12,560 bases of DNA from an uncultured Lachnospiraceae bacterium (GTDB taxonomy: Bacteria; Bacillota; Clostridia; Lachnospirales; Lachnospiraceae): the NCBI GenBank assembly GCA_947628025.1, contig CANQYH010000069.1:1-12560 (forward strand), in the 5' to 3' direction. Made by a program: the position numbers and the translations under genes. Each line of letters opens with the position of its first letter. The stretch's first letter is position 1. Below the pieces are notes generated by a model, which was not told the DNA's origin, did not search any database, and saw only the letters and a program-made list of their open reading frames with translations. Positions 1 to 6,762 of this stretch are shown one piece after another.

Positions 1-1
1 A

Positions 2-3000
2 CGGATCCGCAGAGATGAAAACGGCCGGATCGTCTGGGATCCGGAGGCGGAGGGAGCGATGGAGCTGCACCGCCTCAGCTTCCGGAGAGGGAACGAGGTT
101 CATCTGCGTCTTCTCAGCAGCCGCCCGGGCGACGCGGAGGTCAATTATAACACATTTTCCCTGCGGGGCACATTATATACGGTTCTGGGATTCAGCGGCG
201 GGCGGAGCCTGGATAAAGAATTGGGGCGGCCGGAAGCGAAAGAATTGCCGCTGACGGCGCACATACGCCGTATATCGGGGGCCTTAAATGCGCTGGAAGC
301 GCTCCATGCGTCGGGATTTCTGCATCTGGATATCAGTCCGGACAATATCCTGCTGATCGGCGAGGGACGGAGAGAGCGGGTGACGCTGATCGATTATAAC
401 AGCGTTCATACGCTGGAGGAGCTTTCTGAGGGGGGCCCGGTTTATTACAGCCAGAAAGAGGGTTATACGGCGCCGGAGGTTCAGGCGGGCCGGATCGCGG
501 ATATCGGTTTTGGCTCGGATCTGAATGGGCTGACGGCTGTTTTTAACCGCTGCATCACGGGCAGGATCCTGTCGCCGCTGCAGACGGTGCGAGCGCAGGC
601 CCCGGATATCGCGGACGCGGCCTGTCTTGAGAATTGTCCGGAGACGGTGCGGAGCATGGTGCAGAAGATACTGCGCAGGGGCCTGGCCGCTCTTCCGTCC
701 CGGCGTTACAGGGACGCGGCCCAGATGCGCAGGGATCTGGAGGAACTGGAGGACCGGATCGAGGGCAGGGGGATCACGCATTGGGCCCTGTGGGAGATGG
801 GACGAGCCGCCGCGGTCCGCGCGGTGAAAGAGAATCCTGCGCTGGGATACATCCGCAGCGAGGAAGAATTGTATCCAATCCTTGGCAGGAAAGAGAATGG
901 GGAGACGGTTTCTTTGCGCGCCCTGTCGGAAGAACTGGCCGGTACGACGGGCAGGCCAGTGCTTCTTTTGGGGAGCGGCGGTATGGGGAAAACGACGGTC
1001 CTGCTGCGGATCGCTTATTCGCAGCCGGCGTTGTACAGCAGCGCGCAGCCGGCGTTGGTTTATATGTCCCTGTACGGCTGGAGGGACGGCGGGGACGATT
1101 CGATAAAGAACCACATTCTGGAAAATCTGCGTTTCAAACCGGAAACCGGAAGTATGGAGGCAGCCAGGCATGAGCTCAGGATGCTTTTGTCCGAGCCGCT
1201 TCATTTGAAAAAAGGAGACTGTCCGAAGCTGGCGCTTCTGCTGGACGGCCTGAACGAGGCGTCGGGAGATACGGCGCCGCTTTTCAGAGAGATCCGGGAA
1301 TTGTCGGAGCTGGCGGGAGTCCGGCTGCTGATGACCAGCCGCAGCGAGATGGCGGAGCTGGACGCCCGGAAGATCATGCTGGAGGAACTGACGCCGGAGA
1401 GGGTCAGGAAGATCCTGGCGGAAAGCGGATATCTGCCCCCGGAAAATCCGGGACTTTTCAGGCTTTTGCAGAACCCGATGATGCTTTCGATCTTTTTGCA
1501 GACCGCGTCCGGCGGGGAGAGGCAGCTGAGGATCGATACGCGCGGGCAGCTTCTGGACCGGTATCTGCACGCGCTTTTAGAGAAAGAGAGCCGGACTTTG
1601 CCGGAGGATTCCCCCCTGCGCTGGGGCATGGAAGCCGCGGTGGAATATGTACTCCCCAGTCTGGCCGGGCTGGAGCAGGCGCGGGGCGGCGCGGTGACGG
1701 ACGAGGCGTTGTTTGCGGTGCTTGAAAAATGTTACCGGCAGCTTTTGAGCCGCGATATGACGAAAGTATTTCCTCAGTGGATCGGCCATACTGCCGATAT
1801 CCGGGGAGGCGCGGAAAAAGCAGACGAGTGGTACGGCCTGATGGTCCGCACGTTTTTGTGGCGCAGATTGGGGCTGATCGTGCGGGAAGAGCAGGGTCGC
1901 TGGAGGGTCGTTCACCAGGTGATCCGGGAATATCTGGTGGAGCAGGAACGGCAGTTTGCGAAAAAATTCGCCGGGAGAAAAGCGGTCCGCACAGCCTTAT
2001 GGACTGCGGCCGCGGCTGTTTTGCTGGCGGGAGCCTGGCACTGGATCTACGTGCCGTTTCTTCAGCCTGTGCTGCTGCGGGAAAAGCCCAGGCCGCATTA
2101 TGACGGGAAACTGGCGGATATGGTCTTTTCCTCGGCGTTTTCGGCCTATACTGACGCGGCGAATCAGTACGAAATAATGACTGCTCTTTTGGACAGCGTT
2201 TCCGGGGAGGAACCAGATGAGGAGACCTATGAGATCGCGCTTAACCGCTGCGTTTCGGACCTGACGATGGATCGGGGTCTGTCTCCGGATCTGGCTTTGG
2301 AATATCCGGAGCAGCTTCTGGCGACCGGGGAGGTAATGCCCTGGTCGGAGCGGGAACTGAACGAAGCGGTTTACACGGAGCTGGCCGTGCTGCCGTCAGA
2401 ACGGGCGGAAGAATATCTGGGATATGTGCGCCTGCTGGCAGAAATGCGGAAAGACGCCGGATTGTGGGAGCGCTTCGGACCGGATTATCTGGCGGAGCTT
2501 CGCGAGGTGGTCGAAGCGGACGCCTGTTTTTTGGGATGCTGTTGGCAGACGCTTCTGGAGCCGGAACTGGCGGCGATGGAGACGAGCGGTTCCGAAAAGG
2601 ACCGGCAGAATTATCACTTGTGTATGGCCGCGCTGGCGCTGTGTCCGGGCCAGGATACGGTTTCACAGAGATCCGTGGAGGCGGAGGAAAAATATGCGCA
2701 GCAGCAGGCGTCGGCCAGGGTCTCTTTGAAACAAAACGGGGCGTTCGCGCTGCTGGGAAGCGGACCGGAGGATGCGGCGGAGTCGGAAACGGGCCAGGGG
2801 CAGACGGACCGGACCGAGTCGGAGATGGCGCCGGCAGAGCGGACGCAGGTCGCCGCGGAGACGGGAGCGCATAATGATTCGGATACGGAGGCGGCCAAGG
2901 AGCATCTTTGGCGCGTGTGGTCGAAGTATCTGGACGCTTTGGAGGAAGCTTATGGCAGCCTGCTGTGGGCGCTGGATTATACGGACGTGTTTCTGGAGAG

Positions 3001-3958
3001 CGGCCAGTGGGAGGATCTTTCCAGGGCCCGGATCGCCTGTTTTGCGTCCGCCCGGCGTCTGGAACAGCCTTTTATGGAGGAAGAAGATCTGACGAAAGAA
3101 GAATATCTGCTCCTGACGGAGGCCGGGATCGACACCGCTTATCTGCCGGCAGAATTTGAGTCTTTTTCTTCCGAGACGGCCGGATTCCGCATGAGGCTCG
3201 GAGACAGCCTGCTGCCCAATCTGGAGGGCAATATTTTCATGGAGAGTACGAAAGAGATCCTGCAAAAGCAGACGGTGGCCGTCCGGGAGGAGGTCCGGTG
3301 TTTGAGCCGGTACCATACGGCTGAGATGAACTATCTGCTGCTTGCGCTGGGGGAAACGGAAAACGGGGAACGCTGGATCGGTCTGGCGGAAACGTATCCT
3401 ACGCTGTTTTCCGCAGCCGGTCCGTGGCAGCCGGACGAAACGGAGGCGCTGCGCCTGGCCGATGAGATCCTGGATGATTATGCGGCGGTGCAGGAACTGG
3501 AGGCAGAAATATTGTCCCTTTTAAATGCGGATGTGTACCGTTTGGAGCAGATGATCGAGGCTCAGGATCGGGAAAAACTGAAGGCCGCCGCGAACCGGAT
3601 CGGGGGACTGCCGGCGCTGCTGCCCGCGCCGGACTGGTATGCGCCGTCCCAGGCAGTCTTTCTATATTACAGGAACCAGCCGGACGGGGCGTTTATTTAT
3701 CCGGAGCCGGGCGACCCGCTGGAAGATGAGACGTACAATGTGTATGTGCGGATGGAGGGGATCGCGCCGGAGAGCGTGGAGGCCTATATAGAAGCTATAA
3801 GCGGCGCGGCGGAGAAAGAGCCCTTGCGGGCGGAGAGTGGCGTATGGTATGTGCAGATGGAGGGTTACGATCTGGCGGTTACGGCGGAGGACGGGAGGGC
3901 CGGCTTTGTCTTTTATGGTGAAGATGCCGCGTTTGCGCCGGACTGGTACCTGGAATAG
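2..3958 (+). CDS. Protein kinase-NACHT-transmembrane fusion protein (5' end outside window)
   Basis: Large signalling protein with no known name. Reading is open from base 2, so the true start lies upstream; residues here are numbered from the Met codon at 59. Residues 1-235 are a Ser/Thr-kinase-like domain: catalytic loop HLDISPDN at 89-96, IDYN in place of DFG at 111-114, and a GYTAPE motif at 135-140. The glycine loop and VAIK lysine would lie off the window. Residues 300-630 are a NACHT-type STAND NTPase: Walker A GSGGMGKTT (305-313), Walker B LLLDGLNE (393-400), sensor-like TSR (426-428), and a winged-helix HQVIREYL motif (619-626). A helix at about 645-668 preceded by basic residues predicts one membrane crossing with kinase and NACHT inside. 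The remaining 630 residues resemble nothing I recognise; 900-945 is an acidic low-complexity linker. The fusion suggests ligand-driven oligomerisation controlling phosphorylation (inference). It heads a run with methyltransferase, RNA ligase and HD-Pnk genes. Confidence 0.9.
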   Translation, partial: RIRRDENGRIVWDPEAEGAMELHRLSFRRGNEVHLRLLSSRPGDAEVNYNTFSLRGTLYTVLGFSGGRSLDKELGRPEAKELPLTAHIRRISGALNALEALHASGFLHLDISPDNILLIGEGRRERVTLIDYNSVHTLEELSEGGPVYYSQKEGYTAPEVQAGRIADIGFGSDLNGLTAVFNRCITGRILSPLQTVRAQAPDIADAACLENCPETVRSMVQKILRRGLAALPSRRYRDAAQMRRDLEELEDRIEGRGITHWALWEMGRAAAVRAVKENPALGYIRSEEELYPILGRKENGETVSLRALSEELAGTTGRPVLLLGSGGMGKTTVLLRIAYSQPALYSSAQPALVYMSLYGWRDGGDDSIKNHILENLRFKPETGSMEAARHELRMLLSEPLHLKKGDCPKLALLLDGLNEASGDTAPLFREIRELSELAGVRLLMTSRSEMAELDARKIMLEELTPERVRKILAESGYLPPENPGLFRLLQNPMMLSIFLQTASGGERQLRIDTRGQLLDRYLHALLEKESRTLPEDSPLRWGMEAAVEYVLPSLAGLEQARGGAVTDEALFAVLEKCYRQLLSRDMTKVFPQWIGHTADIRGGAEKADEWYGLMVRTFLWRRLGLIVREEQGRWRVVHQVIREYLVEQERQFAKKFAGRKAVRTALWTAAAAVLLAGAWHWIYVPFLQPVLLREKPRPHYDGKLADMVFSSAFSAYTDAANQYEIMTALLDSVSGEEPDEETYEIALNRCVSDLTMDRGLSPDLALEYPEQLLATGEVMPWSERELNEAVYTELAVLPSERAEEYLGYVRLLAEMRKDAGLWERFGPDYLAELREVVEADACFLGCCWQTLLEPELAAMETSGSEKDRQNYHLCMAALALCPGQDTVSQRSVEAEEKYAQQQASARVSLKQNGAFALLGSGPEDAAESETGQGQTDRTESEMAPAERTQVAAETGAHNDSDTEAAKEHLWRVWSKYLDALEEAYGSLLWALDYTDVFLESGQWEDLSRARIACFASARRLEQPFMEEEDLTKEEYLLLTEAGIDTAYLPAEFESFSSETAGFRMRLGDSLLPNLEGNIFMESTKEILQKQTVAVREEVRCLSRYHTAEMNYLLLALGETENGERWIGLAETYPTLFSAAGPWQPDETEALRLADEILDDYAAVQELEAEILSLLNADVYRLEQMIEAQDREKLKAAANRIGGLPALLPAPDWYAPSQAVFLYYRNQPDGAFIYPEPGDPLEDETYNVYVRMEGIAPESVEAYIEAISGAAEKEPLRAESGVWYVQMEGYDLAVTAEDGRAGFVFYGEDAAFAPDWYLE

Positions 3959-3992
3959 CAAACGGAAAAGGATATGGAAGCGAGGCGGAATG

Positions 3993-4721
3993 ATGGAAGA
4001 GCGTTATTACGGCCGGTGGTTGTCCGCGTATCTGCGGGGCCTGGCGCTGCGGACCGGCGTGCCGGCGGTAAGGCAGGAACTTCTGCAGAAAGATCTGGAG
4101 GATCTGAGCGACGAAGAGATGGCGGAGCTGCAGGATGCGGGCAGAAAGGCGGAGGCGAAACTTTACGCGTTTAAGACGTCTCACGCGGATCTGCCCAGAG
4201 TCAGGCGGGTGCTGGGATTTTTGAGATCGGCGCCGTGCGGGAGCCTTTTGGATGTCGGCAGCGGCCGGGGCGCGTTTTTGTTCCCGTTTATGGAGGAGTT
4301 TCCCTGGGCGCAGGTGACGGCCCTGGATATCCTGCCCCATCGGGTACAGTTCCTGAACGACCTGACGGAAGGCGGGGCGCGGCGGCTTACGGCGGTGGAG
4401 GCCAATATCTGCGACCAGCCGTTTGCGGAGGACTCGTTTGATGTCGTGACGATGCTGGAGGTTTTGGAGCATATCCCGCAGGTGGAAAAAGCGGTGCGGG
4501 CCGCGGTGAAGATGGCCAGGAACTACGTGGTGGTCACGGCGCCGTCGAAGCCGGACGATAACCCGGAACACATCCGCCTGCTGACAAAGGAGACGCTGAC
4601 GGAGCTGTTTGCGGAAGCGGGCTGTACGCGGCTGCGGTTTGACGGGGTCAGCGGCCACCTGTTCCTGGTGGCTTCGGTAGGGGACGGGCAGCAGAGGAGG
4701 CAGAATGGAAACGAATTTTGA
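3993..4721 (+). CDS. Class I SAM-dependent methyltransferase
   Basis: Probable S-adenosylmethionine-dependent methyltransferase of 242 residues. After a helical N-terminal region of about 75 residues the Rossmann core shows motif I LLDVGSGRG at 85-93, an acidic end of strand 2 (D112), a motif IV-like region ending EVLEH (156-160), and VVVTAP at 179-184 followed by a PEHIR segment (191-195). The start is placed at 3993 because a GAGGCGG ribosome site at 3982-3988 sits at good spacing; the adjacent ATG at 3990 is almost as good. An upstream in-frame ATG at 3837 would overlap the kinase-NACHT gene deeply and lacks a ribosome site. The gene starts 34 bases after that gene and its 3' end overlaps the RNA ligase by 17 bases, so translation is probably coupled. 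Substrate is unknown. The ExxEH...H arrangement recalls the RNA 2'-O-methyltransferase Hen1, but it is also common in unrelated methyltransferases. Confidence 0.9.
   Translation: MEERYYGRWLSAYLRGLALRTGVPAVRQELLQKDLEDLSDEEMAELQDAGRKAEAKLYAFKTSHADLPRVRRVLGFLRSAPCGSLLDVGSGRGAFLFPFMEEFPWAQVTALDILPHRVQFLNDLTEGGARRLTAVEANICDQPFAEDSFDVVTMLEVLEHIPQVEKAVRAAVKMARNYVVVTAPSKPDDNPEHIRLLTKETLTELFAEAGCTRLRFDGVSGHLFLVASVGDGQQRRQNGNEF
4694..4700 (+). promoter_or_regulatory. Ribosome binding site of the RNA ligase gene
   Basis: GAGGAGG lies four bases before the ATG at 4705, inside the last codons of the methyltransferase gene. It fixes the ligase start and means the two reading frames overlap by 17 bases, a typical arrangement for translational coupling. 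Confidence 0.75.
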
Positions 4722-5511
4722 GATCAGGAAATATCCCCGAACGCCGCACCTGGAGGGCTCCCGGCTGCAGCCGGGCGACGAGGACCTGCGGCAGATCCCT
4801 TTTTCCGCCGTAGCGGGGAAGCATCTGGCGGTGGAGGAAAAGATCGACGGCGCGAACAGCGGGATCTCTTTCGACGGGCAGGGAAATCTGCTGCTGCAGA
4901 GCAGAGGGCATTATCTGACCGGCGGGTACCGGGAGCGACATTACGATCTGATGAAACAGTGGGCGACGGTTCATAGAGATTGCTTTTATCGGGTGCTTGG
5001 GGACCGATATATCATGTACGGCGAATGGATGTACGCGAAGCATTCGATTTATTATGACGCGCTGCCCCATTATTTTATGGAGTTTGATATTTATGACCGG
5101 CAGGAGGGGATCTATCTGGATACGCCGTCCAGGAGGCGGCTGACGGAACAAATGCCGGTGGCTTCGGTCCCGGTGCTGGCGGAGGGCGCTTTTACGGAAA
5201 AGGAGGCGCTGCTCGCCCTGCTGGGAGATTCGCGGTACAAGACGGCCGGTTCCATGGAGGCGTTGCGGGAGACCGCCCGGAGGAACCATCTGGATCCGGA
5301 CCGGATCAGCCGGGAGACGGACCCGTCCCCGACGATGGAGGGGCTGTATATCAAGGTGGAAGAAGCGGGCTGTGTGACGGAGCGGCTGAAATACGTCCGC
5401 GCTTCATTTTTGCAGTGTGTGGAACAGTCGGAGAGCCACTGGCTGGACCGGCCGATCGTGCCCAACGGGCTGTGCCGTCCGGTGGAAGAGCTGTTTTTGC
5501 CCCGGCTTTGA
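4705..5511 (+). CDS. RNA ligase family protein (Rnl2/Rnl5-like nucleotidyltransferase)
   Basis: Probable ATP-dependent RNA ligase that seals 3'-OH and 5'-phosphate ends through a lysine-AMP intermediate. All core motifs of the covalent nucleotidyltransferase superfamily are visible: motif I KIDGAN at 46-51 (K46 is the nucleotidylated lysine), QSRG at 65-68, motif III YGEW at 105-108, motif IIIa FMEFDIYD at 124-131, motif IV MEGLYIK at 211-217 and motif V KYVR at 229-232. At 268 residues it is shorter than T4 Rnl2 or the Deinococcus enzyme (about 330-340) and has only about 36 residues after motif V, so it is nearly a bare catalytic domain. It overlaps the methyltransferase gene upstream and is followed after 42 bases by HD-Pnk, which makes exactly the ends a ligase needs. 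HD-Pnk genes are known to sit often in operons with putative ATP-dependent polynucleotide ligases. Assignment is firm; RNA rather than DNA preference is inferred from family. Confidence 0.92.
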   Translation: METNFEIRKYPRTPHLEGSRLQPGDEDLRQIPFSAVAGKHLAVEEKIDGANSGISFDGQGNLLLQSRGHYLTGGYRERHYDLMKQWATVHRDCFYRVLGDRYIMYGEWMYAKHSIYYDALPHYFMEFDIYDRQEGIYLDTPSRRRLTEQMPVASVPVLAEGAFTEKEALLALLGDSRYKTAGSMEALRETARRNHLDPDRISRETDPSPTMEGLYIKVEEAGCVTERLKYVRASFLQCVEQSESHWLDRPIVPNGLCRPVEELFLPRL

Positions 5512-5553
5512 GGATCGAGGAACGGGAAACAGCGGGAGAGGGGGTGCAGAACG

Positions 5554-6723
5554 ATGCAGGAATGGGAACGGATCGCCGGATGTATGCCCGCGCACGCGGG
5601 ACAGGCGATGGACTGGGAGGGGCTGAAAACGACCTCCCTGGGCCCCATTTTCCGGAAAATGGAACAGACGGAGCAGAATCCGGTCTGGCATGGCGAGGGA
5701 AATGTCTGGAATCATACGAAAATGGTGGCGGAGGCGCTGGTGGCCGCGGAGGATTTCTGGAGGCTGGAAGAGAGAAAGCGTCAGGAACTGCTGCTGGCGG
5801 CGCTGCTCCATGATATGGGGAAGACGCGGACGACAGTCTGGCAGGACGGGGCCTGGACCTCTCCCAACCATGCGCGTACAGGGGCGCAGATGGTCCGAGA
5901 ATATCTCTGGAGAGAATGCGGATTGTGCGGGACTCCCCGGAAGCAGCGGTTCAGGGAGACGGTCTGCAGCCTGGTCCGTTATCATATGGTCCCGGTTCAC
6001 CTGATCGAGCGCCGGAAATATGAGCGGCAGATACGGCAGATCGCTTCCGAGGGCATATTGACGGAGGATTTCAGCTGGGAACTGCTGTGCCGACTGTCCG
6101 AGGCGGACATGAGGGGGAAGATCGCGGCGGATATTGAGGAACGGATCGAGGACATACAGTTATGTGCGGCCGCCGCGGAAGAACAGGGGTGCCTGCGGGA
6201 ACCTCCCGCGTTTGCGTCCGCCTGTACGAGGCGCGCCTGCCTGGCGGGCAGGAATGTTTTGCCCTGGCAGGAACTTTACGACGCCTCCTGGGGAGAGGTG
6301 GTCCTGATGTCCGGCCTGCCCGGCACAGGGAAAGATACCTGGATCCGCGAACATTTTCCGGATCTTCCGATGATCTCGCTGGACGAAATCCGGCGGGAGC
6401 TGGGGATCCGGCCTACGGAACCGCAGGGAGCGGTCGGGCAGAGGGCGCAGGAGCTGGCGAAAGGGTATCTGCGCCGGAAACAGCCGTTCGTGTGGAACGC
6501 GACGGATCTGACTGCCGATCTGCGGCAGAAAGAAGTGGAACTGTTTGAACGGTATGGGGCCCGCGTCCGGATCGTCTATCTGGAAACGTCCTGGGATACG
6601 ATGCTGGAGAGGAACCGGTCGAGAGAAGCGGAGGTCGCCGGGGTGGTGATCGGGCGGATGCTGGAAAAACTCGCGCCTCCGACGGCGGCGGAGGCACAGA
6701 CCGTAGAGTGGTTCTGCGTGTAG
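5554..6723 (+). CDS. HD-Pnk: HD phosphoesterase fused to polynucleotide 5'-kinase
   Basis: Bifunctional nucleic-acid end-healing enzyme of 389 residues, matching the architecture of Runella slithyformis HD-Pnk. The N-terminal HD domain (about 40-200) carries H54, the H86-D87 doublet in LLHDMGK, H106, H144 and D185. In the characterised homologue this domain removes 2',3'-cyclic and 3' phosphates using a transition metal. The C-terminal P-loop kinase (about 245-389) has Walker A GLPGTGKDT (254-262), the catalytic-Asp motif SLDEIRREL at 275-283 (D277), and a lid-like ERNRSRE at 352-358; it would phosphorylate 5'-OH ends with an NTP. The residue after the P-loop lysine is Asp rather than Ser/Thr. 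A purine-rich ribosome site at 5533-5544 precedes the ATG. The RNA ligase gene lies 42 bases upstream, giving healing plus sealing. Bifunctional call is well supported; the natural substrate is unknown. Confidence 0.92.
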   Translation: MQEWERIAGCMPAHAGQAMDWEGLKTTSLGPIFRKMEQTEQNPVWHGEGNVWNHTKMVAEALVAAEDFWRLEERKRQELLLAALLHDMGKTRTTVWQDGAWTSPNHARTGAQMVREYLWRECGLCGTPRKQRFRETVCSLVRYHMVPVHLIERRKYERQIRQIASEGILTEDFSWELLCRLSEADMRGKIAADIEERIEDIQLCAAAAEEQGCLREPPAFASACTRRACLAGRNVLPWQELYDASWGEVVLMSGLPGTGKDTWIREHFPDLPMISLDEIRRELGIRPTEPQGAVGQRAQELAKGYLRRKQPFVWNATDLTADLRQKEVELFERYGARVRIVYLETSWDTMLERNRSREAEVAGVVIGRMLEKLAPPTAAEAQTVEWFCV

Positions 6724-6762
6724 AAAATAGAAATATGAGGTGAAAAGGGGGCCGGGCGCAGG

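Noticed and set aside
284..1570. Long - strand open frame antisense to the kinase-NACHT gene
   Set aside because: Arg/Pro/Gln-rich shadow of a GC-rich gene, no motifs or ribosome site.
3837..3992. Upstream in-frame start for the methyltransferase
   Set aside because: It overlaps the end of the kinase-NACHT gene by over 100 bases, gives a basic Arg/Trp-rich extension, and lacks a ribosome site.
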